Shown here piece after piece: positions 22,363-33,239 of a stretch of 64,000 bases of DNA. Below the pieces are notes generated by a model. It searched no databases and was not told the DNA's origin. It worked only from the letters and a program-made list of their open reading frames with translations. The position numbers and the translations under genes were made by a program. Within the stretch, counting starts at the first letter, position 1. Each line of letters begins with the position of its first letter. Origin of the DNA: Ehretia macrophylla (lineage: Eukaryota > Streptophyta > Magnoliopsida > Boraginales > Ehretiaceae); assembly GCA_037974665.1 (NCBI GenBank), contig CM075764.1, positions 88,654,825 through 88,718,824 on the forward strand, given 5' to 3'.

Positions 22363-23402
22363 TACCTGTATATGTACCCAGAACCAGAACCAGAGTCAGG
22401 AGGGACCAACTGTTATTGGATTACAATCTAGTATCACAGTCACTTGCTCAACCTGTGGTTTCTCAAAAAATATAACTACATCTCAGAATGTTATGTGTCA
22501 TCATTGCAACCGGAAGGGGCACATTAAAGCCCAGTGTTGGAGGAAGTTTGACAAGTGTTTAGGATGTCGGAGTGACCAACATCGAGCCAAGGAATGTCTT
22601 AAATGGCAAGGGAATCGTGTCCAGACTGTAGGTAGTAGCCATGGTTGAAAGTAAACCATATTTATAAACCTATAAGTTAAAGTATTGATTGACCACGAAA
22701 TTGCCCATACTTTTCTTATATTTTCTTGAGTGCAACGTGTTGGCATGCAAGTAGGAAGTTGTTTTCCTTAATTAAAGTCCATATTTGCATGATGACAAGT
22801 TGGTGAGTGAGTAGTATGTGAAGTGGGAAAATGAGGCACTATGGTTGAAGGTTAAGAGTTGCGGTTGCCCTCATTTTACTTTTTGTTTAAGATGATGCAA
22901 TTGTAGGGCATATAGATTGGCTTGTGAAGTATCATGTGCGTTTGATCTCAACTTATTTGGTGTTCGTCTTTGGTCCTCTTCTCCAATGTTCTCATTCGTT
23001 ATTCGGGTACTTTGCTTTGGAGTTCTTGTTTGGTATTCTTCTTCGGTATTTTTATATGGTATTCGTATTCGATATTCTTATTTTGGTTTTCTTCTCTGGG
23101 GAATTCTTATTGATGTTGGTCTTCGGTATTCAATACCTCTATCTAGAATTCTTATTCGATATACTTATACGGTATTCATGTTCGGGATTCTTATACGGTG
23201 CTATCTAGAGTTCTTATTTGGGGTTTGTTGATTGGTGTTCTCCCTCAGCAATCACTAGAATTCTTGGAACCAGTGATGCATTTGTAGTGGACTAGTTATT
23301 TCATAAAATCAAATTCTTGTCTATTGGTTGAGTTCAGCGTTCGAGTTGTTCTGAGAATGAAGAAGGAATTGCTAGGGCGCAATTCTGTTAAGGAGGGGAG
23401 GA
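22363..23402 (+). pseudogene. gag/protease remnant and 3' leader of the layer-3 gypsy element
   Basis: At 22363-22648 the reading contains two CCHC knuckles, CHHCNRKGHIKAQC and CLGCRSDQHRAKEC, typical of a gypsy nucleocapsid. After a stop, decayed protease-like sequence follows to about 22770, with VQRVGMQV-like residues. Then pol is absent. From about 22975 to 23260 the DNA consists of degenerate units such as GGTATTCTTATTCGG. The polypurine tract (AAGGAGGGGAGGA) ends at 23402. The long hydrophobic ORFs over 22917-23231 come from this repeat and should not be taken as membrane proteins. Confidence 0.75.
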
Positions 23403-23746
23403 TGTGAGACCCCATACCAAGCCAATATAGAGCCCATATGCATTTTATAGCATTTCATATATTTTTGCATCATTTAATATGTATTTATATTAATCTATAT
23501 ATATTTACATCGTTTTATGTGCACATGTCTCATTTAACGTGCATTTAAATTCAATTACATGTCTTTGAATAATTTAGGTAACGTAGATAATAATTAAATT
23601 ATATTGCATCATACTAGTAACCAATTAATTTGAAACTAGCTAGAAAGGCAAACTAGAAGATGAACTTTTGGTTAGGGGGTAACTTAGTCTTTCGGAGCTT
23701 TAGATATTTGTCCACCTAACAAAACACACATACACAAAAATGCTGA

Positions 23747-23783
<37 letters not shown>

Positions 23784-25628
23784 ACTACACGATTTGAAGA
23801 GGAGAAAGAGAAGAGAAACAAGAGGATTTCAAGTTGTCTTCCACCTTTCTTGTGCATTTCCAAGCTTTATCTTGTACCTACAAGCTTCCTAGCACCATTG
23901 CTTGCATTCTAAACTCAAAGACAAAGGTGAGGACTTCTTTCAAAAGTTGTTTTTAAAGCTCATTCAAGGTGATATATTGAATATAAATGTATCTTCTTGT
24001 TTATGGTGCATAGATTAAAAGTTTGGTGTATGATTTGTGTTGTATGGATTGTTAAGCTAAGGCTTTAACCCATTTGTGCCTTGATGATTTTGATGAGCTT
24101 ATGGGTTGTGGTATGTGCTAGATGGTATATTACTTATGTGTTAGAGGTTGTGTAAGTTGTATACATGAAGGGATGATAAAAATCAAGCATTTTGAGGGTT
24201 TGGGTGATGTTTGATTGATCTTGGATTATTGGTTGATAATGGATGTTATGGCATAGTTCTTGAGCTTGATTATGTGGTTTGTTGATACCATTCGAGTGTG
24301 TTGGGTATTTGTTTGATGATAGAAGCAAGAAAATAAGTTAAAGAGCAAAATGACACAAATTCGCATTTGGTGCTGCCTAGACCAATCGACTAAGTCGGCG
24401 ACTAAACTCTCCCGACTTCTCGACCGACATTTACTGACCATGCCGGTCGACTAGGCCGGTCGAGTAACTCAATGGGCTACTTGACCGACTTGCCCTGTTT
24501 TGGCTTATATGTTTGCATCCTTTTGAAGATTGTATGTGGTTGTTTGTTGCCTAGTTCTTGGTTATTGATTGGTAGCATGACATCAACTTGTGAAAGTGCT
24601 ACCACTACTACTTATATAACATTTCTAAGTGGATTTCATCTCAATGCTATATGTCATGTACTAAGTTTATATGCAAGATATGCTTATACATATAATTATT
24701 ATGCAATTGATAGTTGCAAATACATTAGAGTTATATATGTGTGTCAGTTGCAACCATTGTTGATTGCGGTAGTTACGAGACCTCCAGGTAGTGACGGGCT
24801 TGCCGGTATATCTCGCCTACCGAGGTAGTAATGAGACTTCCAGGCAGAGGCGGGGCTTGCTGGTATATCTCACCTATCAACGTATTCATTCATTCTCTTC
24901 TAAGACCCATTGATCCTTCTACGGGTCGAGATATCCTCATACGGGTCGGGACCCAATGATATCTTGGAAGAAAAAGGTTGCATGATTGAAATTTCATATT
25001 TTGTTATGATCATTTGTGTGTTCACGTGTGTATCACATGTTTTATTAAACTATTTACGAAAAGGTAAAACTTCTGCGAAAACTCCCTTCCCCTTTATACC
25101 TTGCTAAGCTAAGTGTAGCTCACCTTTTTCTCTACTATTACAGGTTGTTCGGGGTTGGAGCTTGTGAGTAGTTGCTCGTTTTGGTTAACCTTTTGTTGTA
25201 ATAGAATGAGCTAGGCATGCGATTTATTTGATGTAATGTATTGATTTTATGGACACTTAACTATGTAGCTAATTTGATACATTACTCTTTCGAGGCCTAG
25301 TTGTAGTAGTTGGACCTGTGTGAAGTAACTTATTGAATCTAAGTCTTGTAAATTAGTATTTGGTGGTTGTAATATTATCTATTAGTGATGAAGTTGTATA
25401 ATGTGTGTTACTAGAATGGGTGTAATACATTGTTTGATGTTTTGATTTATGGTATTAATGCTCGGCTATTGTTTCATGCCTTAGCGGACTTAGGAGGAGT
25501 GATCTTCTTAAACCCGTGGCATCATGACCCCAGAACGCTTGAGGATTCCTAAGCTTAAAATTTAATTTCTTGTTATTATTGTGATATCAGAGACCGTTTT
25601 AGCAATTAAGGAAAAATGGGTTGTGACA
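23403..25628 (+). repeat. 3' LTR of the layer-3 gypsy element (2226 bp)
   Basis: Starts TGTGAGACCCCATACC after the polypurine tract and ends GGGTTGTGACA before the duplicated AGGTA (25629-25633). It carries an (AC)n microsatellite at about 23750-23781 that is only a few units long in the 5' LTR (around 6262-6281). It is non-coding. Confidence 0.88.
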
Positions 25629-26470
25629 AGGTATGGTTGTATCAATGGAACAAAGACAAGACCATCAAAAATCAAATAACTCGGAAGCTTATCGATTAGT
25701 GAAGTGGAACTAGTGGCTGCAATGGATGAAGTTTAATTATGAACTCAAGCTCTTCACCATTTCTCAATACTTTAACTTCAGCAGTTTCATTAGGCTTCTT
25801 CATAGAGACTAAATGGTCAAACGTTATTCGCTTTCTATTGCGGAATAGAACTGTTCCATCATTGGCTATGGCATACTGTCAAAAGAGAGGACAATGTCAT
25901 CTTTCTTCAAAAGTTTATACGCTTTAGAAAGTGGGTTGATTTTGTTGATAAGCACTTTAGTCAAGTCTGGACGCATACGGAAATGTTCTCAAAGTTGTGC
26001 ATTTTCTATAGGTTGGCATGACAACCCCAACGAGCAAAACCCAACATAATTCCCACTTTCTTCAATGCCAACAGTAAAATGTTGAATGGCACCTTGCACA
26101 TACTGAGTAGGCTCAACTCTGGATACAACTCATTTTGTAACAAATATGTTTTCTCTTCCTTGAGGATACCCAACAACAACAACTGTTTCTTGAAGAAATG
26201 GAATGTCGCCGAGCTCCAAAGAGTTCATACCCTCCTAAAATTCTTCACTTTCTACCACTAGAATAGCCAAGTCACATTCATGGCCTATAGCTTGAACTTC
26301 TGCTTTATACTTGGTCGGAGAACCATGCTTTTTACAAGTACAAATGTATGATCAGCCACGACATGAGCATTTGTTAGGATCCTCCTTTTGGAATTAACAA
26401 AACCAGAACCCATCATTTCGCACTGAGACATATTCTACCATGGCAAGAAATAAATCTTGAACTTTTCGCT
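25629..26470 (-). pseudogene. Deg/HtrA-type protease processed pseudogene, 5' part
   Basis: Continuation, on the minus strand, of the pseudogene at 5328-5903. From its 5' side it reads [20 protein letters not shown] (catalytic His near 26368), [20 protein letters not shown] (catalytic Asp region), [33 protein letters not shown], then [49 protein letters not shown] and [10 protein letters not shown]. The stretch that normally carries the serine motif GNSGG is absent: sequence jumps near 26075 from QYVQGAIQH to GIEESGNYVG, a loss of roughly 50 residues. It has several stops and a frameshift near 25690, and no introns. The intact enzyme would be a chloroplast or mitochondrial quality-control protease; this copy cannot work. 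Confidence 0.8.
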
Positions 26471-26599
26471 CCATTCTTTTGGAATGACTTCCTTAATTAC
26501 ATAAGAAAACTATCTGATTCTTCAACTCTTCGCTTCATTCTTCGGGGAATAAACATTCTGGAAAATGGTCTCTGATGGGTTATTTGTAATGTTAAAGCC
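26471..26599. other. Junction between Deg pseudogene 5' end and LINE; unassigned
   Basis: Probably the start of the Deg mRNA copy on the minus strand, but I could not align it to the family. No direct repeat matching the flank at 5316-5327 is visible here, so the target duplication of the pseudogene was lost or the insertion was imprecise. Confidence 0.4.
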
Positions 26600-27906
26600 G
26601 CTAAGTTCTAAGCCTTGCAGAAGTAACCATTGATGATATTCCTGATGATGAGCATGATCTTACTATTGACTATTGTGTTAAAACAGATGGGTCCTGGGAT
26701 TGGGATCGTTTTCATCATAGACTCCCAACCTCTTATACTCCTCTTATTGTTAATCAAAAAGTTTGGAATGAAGATCCACGTGATGACTTTACTAGTTGGG
26801 ATTTTAACTCTCACAGGAACTTTTTTGTTACACCTGCCTACTCTTTTTTCTTCATTACTCATGAGAACTTTGGAATCTGTTGGGAAGCTCTTTGGAAACT
26901 CGCTTGTCCTCAACGTATAAGAGTTTTTCTTTGGCAAGCTACCTACCAAAGATTGGCTTCTCGTTCCTAGTTGGCTACTAGGAATATTACCAAACCAGCT
27001 GATTGCTTAATTTGTTGAGCTGCGTATGAAGATACTGAACACATATTCAAGCTCTGCCTTAGTGTCAAAAAGGTTTGGGAAATTCTTGTTCCGCAAAATA
27101 TGCAAACTGCCTTATTTAATTCTCCTTGGCATGATTGGATCAACATGAACTTGAAGAACAAAGCTCTTCTTTTTGGGACCTATTGGAATATCATCTTTGG
27201 TATCGCCTCTTGGCTTATTGGAAATGGCGTAATGACTCTATCTTTGGCAATACGTCACCTTTTTCTCCAACAAGCATTATGGCTACCATCAGGAAATATA
27301 TTAAGGAAGTTGTGGAGGCTTGGAGTTCTCAAGTAGTAATGGTATTTGTCCTCGCAAAACAATTAAAGTTAGATGGCATAAACTCCAAATGGGCTGGAAG
27401 TTAATATTGATGGTTTCACCAAAGACAACAGGAGCCTTGCTAGGGCAGGTGGGCTCCTTCATGACATATACAAGGACTGGATTACAGGTTTTGTAGTGAA
27501 CCTAGGTATTACTACTAGCTGTAGAACAAAGATCATTGCCCTTTGAGAAGGTTTGTGCTTAGCAGAGTCCTTGGATGCTACAAATTTATTAATCGAAACT
27601 AATTATTCGGTTGTGTCTAACCTGATCCAAGGTAACCTCCCTCTGTCTAGCCCTTCAAGACCTTTGTTTCAAGATTGTAGACAGATTCTTGGTCACCATC
27701 TTGAGTATAAACTGGTCCACATCTACTGTGAGGTGAATTATTGCGCGGATTGGCTTGCGAACTTTGGTCTTCAACAACCGTTTGGTTCTTCTAAAGTTGA
27801 TGACAATACCTCTTCGAGCCCTCTTGGAAAGAGATAAGATGGGTAATTTCTCACCCCAGATAGTTCTTGCTTAGCTGGCTTCTATTATTCCTTACTAAAA
27901 AAAAAA
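26600..27906 (+). pseudogene. LINE ORF2 fragment, zf-RVT region and RNase H, with poly-A end
   Basis: Frames shift, but the reading is clear: VTIDDIPDDEHDL, TSWDFNSHRNFFVTPAYSFF, WEALWKLACPQRIRVFLWQA, then a zinc-binding-like CLIC...EHIFKLC. Next comes an RNase H domain (NIDGFTKDN, EGLCLAESL, IETNYSVV, NYCADWLANFG) at about 27400-27790. One usual RNase H Asp is Asn here (IETN). Stops near 26969, 27016 and 27544 break it. It ends in TTACTAAAAAAAAAAA just before the right target duplication (27907-27918). It is the 3' part of the LINE begun at 5022. Confidence 0.85.
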
Positions 27907-27989
27907 AGATAATCATTTTAAACTGATCATTCCTACATTTCTAATAATTGCTTTGACAAATAATTTGCCTTATTTCATAGTTGTAATTA

Positions 27990-28309
27990 GGGAGAATTCT
28001 ATTTTTCCCCATGAGTTAACCTATAAATCCCAAAGTCCCCATTGTATTTTTAGTGTTAGATTCCCCCATGCTTTCTAACAGAATTTAAAAAACCATTAAG
28101 TCAGAGGGCAATTTAGTCATTTTATATAAAAAAAATTCAAATAAATCAAAAATCCAGACCCTACCCCCTCCCCAAACTACATCTACCTCTAAACCCCCAC
28201 CGACACCGATACCCAAAAAAAAAAGATTCTCCATCCCCAGAACGCAAGGTATGTATGTGGATCTATTGGGGGTAGAGGTTTGGTTTTCTTTTTCTTGGGT
28301 ATATATGTG

Positions 28310-28382
<73 letters not shown>

Positions 28383-29106
28383 GTGTGTGTGTGTGTGTGT
28401 GTAATGTATTTGTGGTTTAGGAAACTTGGGTGATAGGTGGGGTGTTAGGGATAGGGGATTTGGTTTTCTTTTGGTTATATATATATAGAGTATATGGTTT
28501 GGGGAAATTGGTTATGCCGATGGGGTGTTGGGGGTGATGGATTTGGTTTTCTTTTGGGTGATATATGCATATCTCTATATCTATGTATTTATAGATATAT
28601 ATCTCTATATCTATGACTTTGCAAAAAAAAAGGCTGGGGACATTTTCACAGCCACATAAACCTACTCTTGGCTCTAGTAAAACACTTCTCTTCAACTTTT
28701 AAAATACTTTTTCTTTTTTTGAGTTTTGACTAATTTTAAGAATCTTATCTCATTGTAAATTAATAGATGAGTATTGCTATGCTGCACTTAAAAAAAATAA
28801 AGAGGAAAATATTTATATGTACAATATGTAGTAGATAAATACAAATAAATGGGTTTGTGGTTTAGAGGTTGGGAGGTGGCTAGCGGTGCTGTTGGAGGAA
28901 GATGATGGGAAGATGAGTTTGATTTTGGATTTGTTTGGATTTTAGTTGGAAGGATTTTTTAATACAAAATGACCAAATTACCCTGTGACTTAACGATTTT
29001 TTAAACTTTGTTAAAAGGCATAGGGGAATTTGGGTAATACCAAAAATACATGGGGGACATTGGGATTTATGGGTTAACTCATGGGGGAAAATGGAATTCT
29101 CTCGTT
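27990..29106. mobile_element. Mutator-like element with ~150 bp terminal inverted repeats
   Basis: The left end (27990-28150: GGGAGAATTCTATTTTTCC..., ATGAGTTAACC, AATTTAAAAAACC) is the imperfect inverse of the right end (about 28955-29106). Flanks carry the 10-bp direct repeat GTTGTAATTA (27980-27989 and 29107-29116), close to the 9-10 bp typical of Mutator-like elements. The interior holds a large AT/GT microsatellite and no transposase, so it is non-autonomous. The interior also has purine-rich sequence near 28860-28930 that I could not identify. Confidence 0.8.
28313..28402. repeat. (TA)n-(GT)n compound microsatellite
   Basis: About 33 TA units followed by about 12 GT units inside the Mutator-like element. 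The apparent ORF across it (a Tyr-Ile repeat) is a by-product of the repeat. Confidence 0.97.
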
Positions 29107-29116
29107 GTTGTAATTA

Positions 29117-30270
29117 AGTCTCAATTGGATAAAATGACCTTAAAGGACATTAAGATGACATTTTACCTTTTCGGTTCCTAAACCAAATAAACATGTGAAA
29201 TGACCATAAAGGTCTTGCTCAATTCACAAACCTACCCATGTATTTTTCCTATCAAATGACGATATTCCTAATACAATATTTATCAAAATAAGTATGTATT
29301 TTATCATTTGCAATGGGATGTGTGATATTTGCTATAAGGGTGGTGTGAATTGATATACATAGAGTGACTATCATTTTATGAATAGAACATACATGCATTA
29401 AACTAAGTAAATATGTTATGTTTCATTACATACTTGTAGTAAGAGAGGTATGAGTTGTTGTACATAGACCAAGTCTTTGTAAGTTATTTTTAGCTTAGAC
29501 ACGTGCAATTCAACCGGAACGAATATTAGTTGTATTCACTTTATTGAATATCAGTTGTTGAGTCTAACAACCTCCTTAAAATGGCTCTTAATGGTCAGAA
29601 AAAGTTTCAACAAACTCCTTACATGCGGCTCCCTAAACTTGGGAGCTTTTTTTTTTTTTTCGCCTGGCTTCTTATATATGCAAAAATCTCTCCAACGATC
29701 AACTTTTGACCGTTGGAGACTATTATAATCTTTATGAAATTTCAAGTTTTGATAATAATTTTTTAACTAAGTTGATTCCATCTTTTCCGATTGAGACAAA
29801 AATAAAATAGAAAATTAAATATAACAAAAAATAATAATAAAAATTAAAATATGCTTAAATTAAAATAGAAATATCATCCTTAACAAATGAAAACATAAAA
29901 TAAAAAAATCAAATGATGTGTATAATCAAAATAGGAATATATTGGACTAAAATTAAATAGAAAGTTCTTAAAATAGAGAAGCTGTTAGAGTGAAATTCAA
30001 ATAGGGAGCCCCTGAAATAATAATAGATTAAAAGTAGAGAGGCTATTGGAGTGAAATTGAAATAGGTGCCCCTTAAACCTAAGGAGACAACTCCAAACTC
30101 CTTACATGTAGAAAAAAAATAAGGAGGATGTTGGAATTAGCCTTGTTGCTCTTTTACATGGTGTAAGAATTCAGGTTGGGCCTTTTCTTTTATCGAGTTT
30201 GAATTTTACTCTCTGGACGAGTCTAATATCCTTTTAGGCACGTATCAACATTTTAAATCTGCAAATGTTT
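29117..30270. other. AT-rich intergenic sequence with small repeats; no gene
   Basis: A hairpin with 14-bp arms and one mismatch lies at 29689-29719 (TCTCCAACGATCAA, loop CTT). AAACTCCTTACATG occurs directly at about 29612 and 30095. A ~70-bp unit (GTAGAGAGGCTATTGGAGTG and its variant) is present twice at 29970-30075. Ends CAACCTCCTTA near 29568 and TAAGGAGGATGTTG near 30119 may be the inverted termini of a MITE of about 560 bp. No ORF with a recognisable domain. Confidence 0.45.
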
Positions 30271-30312
30271 TGGCCAGGGTTCTATCTCGGGGTTCCGATA
30301 GAACCCTGGCCA
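30271..30312. repeat. Perfect 16-bp hairpin with 10-base loop
   Basis: Arms TGGCCAGGGTTCTATC (30271-30286) and its exact complement (30297-30312) flank the loop TCGGGGTTCC. It is much more GC-rich than its surroundings and extremely stable. Function unknown: it may be a fold-back element end or a terminator-like structure. Confidence 0.95.
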
Positions 30313-30339
30313 GTTGTCAATACAAATTTTCAATCTTTT

Positions 30340-30726
30340 CTAAGAGTAAACAACTTAACACCCCATGTGTTTTGTCAAAAGTACACAATATCTCATTGCA
30401 TTTTATAAATAAGCTGATTACCCTCATATGTTTTAAAAACATAGCTGAATATTCCATTGTGATTTATAAATAAACTGATTACCCTCCCTGTGTTTTAAAA
30501 ACATAACTGAATACACCCCTGTTAAAATGAACAATTTTTTAACTGATACTGGTATTCAACTACGTTTTTAAAAATACAAGGAGTATTCAGCTACATTTTT
30601 AAAAACACAGAGAGTATTCAGTTACGTTTTTAAAATACATAAGGGTAACACAATGGGGTATTCAGCTATATTTTTAAAACATATGTAGGTGATCAGCTTA
30701 TTTGTAAAATACATAAGGGTATTATG
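30340..30726. mobile_element. Fold-back MITE-like element with internal repeats
   Basis: The left half (CATTTTATAAATAAGCTGATT, CATATGTTTTAAAAACATAG, CTGAATA) is inverted in the right half (CTATATTTTTAAAACATATG, GATCAGCTTATTTGTAAAAT). The motif ATTCAG(C/T)TACGTTTTTAAAA recurs four to five times in between. It has no coding capacity. LTR E begins at 30727, close to the right end, so E appears to have inserted at the edge of this element. Confidence 0.65.
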
Positions 30727-32148
30727 TGTTGGGATTTATATGCCCTAAAAACCACTAGCACTAAGACATCTCAGTATAAATGAATATATATAGTTATAAA
30801 ATTAGTGCATCATTATAAGCGTGACATATTCTCTCTATCATTTGATATACTTGTATGCAACAAGGCTCTGTGATACGAGTGAATAACATAGGTACGTGGT
30901 GATCCAGATAGATGGTCTATGCTATGAGGCTTAGATCAAAACTATAGGTTCATAACCAAACAGTGAAGCTAGACACTTCACAATGGTAAGGTTATAATGA
31001 GAGACTCTCCTATTTGGTAGGGTAACCTACCTTGGTGATTAGAAGGACTTTCCAGACTTCTCTCATTAGTGCATTATGGTGCATTGAATGGGACTAAGGT
31101 AAATGCTATCTCAGTGACATTACTATTATTGTCAGAAAACTAAAAGCATCTTAAGCTACTAAGTGGCCAATGCTCTGCATTATGATCATATATAGATGTG
31201 TCAGTGGAGCCTAGGACATGTGTTTTGATTCACTATGGGTGAGATCTTATAATAAGGTCAACAACTCTGTGTTTTGGATACATGGACTAGATCCATTAGA
31301 GGGTGTGCATATGAGTAATGATTATATGACTATCTAAGTGATAGTAAGCTACTCGCTTGGAGTTATCTATGTAATCATCCAAATTTAAGCGCTTAGTAAT
31401 ATAGCTCAGGCTATATTGGATACTAAACTTGTGGGTTGCTTCCAAGAACAAGGGAAAATAGTATTTGGGTGGTGATTACAGGGAAGATAAAGGTCCAAGG
31501 TATAAATGTAATCAAGATAGGATAATAGTGTAGATGCAGGACCTACTCTTGATTGCGAATAAAACATAAAGGGGTATTTCGGTCATTTTACTTAGTAGCG
31601 CAAAGGTAAAAACCTCCCTTGGACGTTTATTAGTTGCCATAGAGTGCAACGCTAACTCTTTAGTGGAATGAATTAAGGTTAAAATGGTCAAAATATTACT
31701 AGTGTCTAGCAGGGGCATTTTGGTCATTTTAGAGCCACAACAACTATGTCTTCGGGTCCCTCTCCTAGCCACTTTCCTTTATGGTTGAGTCGGTATAAAT
31801 TTGACCAAGAGTGCAATTACCCAAATACCCATGGTAACAAAAGGAATAATCAATGTGAGACACTTGTCACAAAAATAGCTCACAAGGACAAGTGGTGACC
31901 CCCTAAAGAGGCACCCCATGTATTACTATAAATAGCACAAAGAAAGAGACATGAAGGTAATTAATTCATTCCTACTTCTAAATTTATTTTTTGTTAGATT
32001 ATTCCCGAGCCCAATCACTAATTCTCTCGCCCGATGAGGAACGCGGAAGATAACCCCCGTTGTTTCTTTTCTTTGCTTGTGTAGGAGGTCAGTTTGGATG
32101 ACGATAACCCAAGCCAACTGATCGGCTCGGCGGATTTCACATTTAACA
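30727..32148 (+). repeat. LTR of element E (1422 bp), with TATA box
   Basis: Starts TGTTGGGATTTATATGCCC and ends TTCACATTTAACA. It is followed after two bases by a PBS-like TGGCGCTGTCTGTGG (32151), so this is a 5' LTR on the plus strand. A TATA box CTATAAATAG lies at 31926-31935, about 210 bp before the LTR end. No ORF. The matching 3' LTR is not in the window. Confidence 0.75.
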
Positions 32149-32764
32149 ATTGGCGCTGTCTGTGGAAAACTGAAAGATTATCCCATTGAGAAACCAACAT
32201 TGACACATAGATAAGTTACAACACAATTCTGGATGTGTTTGTTTCGCGATAATATTCACCTATGCAAGTTGTTATCGATCTAGTGCTCATCGCATCGATA
32301 TCTTTATCTTACCTGCTTGCTTAATAATGTCGAGCTCACTCATGATGATCAGCTTAATGCTTTCTATGCTTTTGATTGACATATGATGATTATTATATCA
32401 TTTTATATAAGAAGCATGTACATCAGCACAAAAAAAGAAGCTTCAGCTATGACTTTGCAGGTGTTTTATTCACTTATACCATGCTAATAGCTTGCTCAAG
32501 GGAATGATGGTTTTCAGCTCGAGAGAATGTTTATTTTTCAGCTCGGGAAACAAATGCTTACCTTAAGCTCGAGAGGTTATTTATTTTGAGCTCGAGAAGT
32601 TATTTCTTGAGAGATCACTTATTTTAAGCTCGGAAAGTTCAACTTGTTCTTAGATCGGGAAAGTAAAACTTGTTTTTAGATCAGATTGAGGTATCCAAGT
32701 TCATGAACTCCTATCTTACCTGAATATCATAGTGTATGAGTTGTTTGATAAAACAATTATAAGC
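32149..32764 (+). other. Element E interior, left part (PBS, non-coding)
   Basis: PBS at 32151 onward, then sequence with recurrent AGCTCGAGA/AGCTCGGGA words and no coding sequence. It stops at TAAGC, the left flank of Tat element A, and resumes at 42338. Confidence 0.6.
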
Positions 32765-33239
32765 TGTCGAGGTCGGAATCTCGACGTTGAGTTCGGGAGC
32801 TACTTCTGCCGAGCAGGAAATCTGGGTCGGCTCTTGACCTAGATTTTCAGGTCGGCTACCTGACCTGCACAAAGAAAATGAAGGAAAAGGCAAGGTGATG
32901 ACCGGGATTTTCCCCTCGGGTGCGCTAATGATTAGTATGTCCGAGCTGGAGAAGTAGCTGAGAGCATTTAATGACGAGTTACGTCAGAAATGAAGGGGTG
33001 GAGCTCTATTTATACTAAATTCGGACGTGACAGCATTTAATGTAGTGTAGCTTTATGTCCCATCAAGGCTTTATGTCCCATCTGAATAGCTGTTTACCGA
33101 GGTCGGGGTTTTCCTGAGTCGGGGTGAGGTTGAATCAGCATCCAGGTTGGGCATTAGCTGAATGTGCTGAGCTTGGCTTGGATTAGCCCACCTCAGCTCG
33201 GAATGGGCATGGTACCTCAGCTCGGGGTCCCCCTCGTCA
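32765..33239 (-). repeat. 3' LTR of Tat A (475 bp)
   Basis: On the plus strand it runs TGTCGAGGTCGG to CCCTCGTCA. It contains, on the minus strand, a TATA box (TATAAATAGAGC, about 33002-33014) that the 5' LTR of the same element has lost. Confidence 0.88.

Larger units (their letters stand above)
5904..25628 (+). mobile_element. Ty3/gypsy element inside the Deg pseudogene (layer 3)
   Basis: LTR termini are TGTGAGACCCC...GTGACA, flanked by the 5-bp duplication AGGTA (5899-5903 and 25629-25633). The parts are a left LTR fragment 5904-7093, a gag/protease remnant 22363-23402 and a complete right LTR 23403-25628. The rest of the left LTR, the PBS, most of gag and nearly all of pol are missing. 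That loss coincides with the truncated end of the inverted element nested at 7094-22362, so one deletion probably removed both. The surviving zinc knuckles resemble those of the Tekay-like element further in. Confidence 0.85.
5022..27906 (+). mobile_element. 5'-truncated LINE (L1-type), split by a 21 kb nest
   Basis: Only two pieces of the LINE remain: 5022-5327 (C-terminal reverse-transcriptase region) and about 26600-27906 (zf-RVT region and RNase H). They are in the same orientation and correct order. The outer borders carry a 12-bp duplication AGATAATCATTT (5010-5021 and 27907-27918), and the right end has a poly-A run (27897-27907). This defines a single insertion. Everything between the pieces arrived later. 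About 70-100 codons expected between the two pieces are missing, so a deletion accompanied the inner insertion. Confidence 0.85.

Noticed and set aside
22917-23231. Overlapping hydrophobic ORFs resembling small membrane proteins
   Set aside because: They arise from the degenerate TTC/GGTATT repeat and appear in several frames at once. The same tract in two other elements gives unrelated ORFs.
26608-26949. Minus-strand ORF of 113 codons
   Set aside because: Antisense shadow of the LINE zf-RVT region, which is convincingly read on the plus strand.
28251-28433. ORF with a long Tyr-Ile repeat and Cys-Val tail
   Set aside because: Pure translation of the (TA)n-(GT)n microsatellite inside the Mutator-like element.
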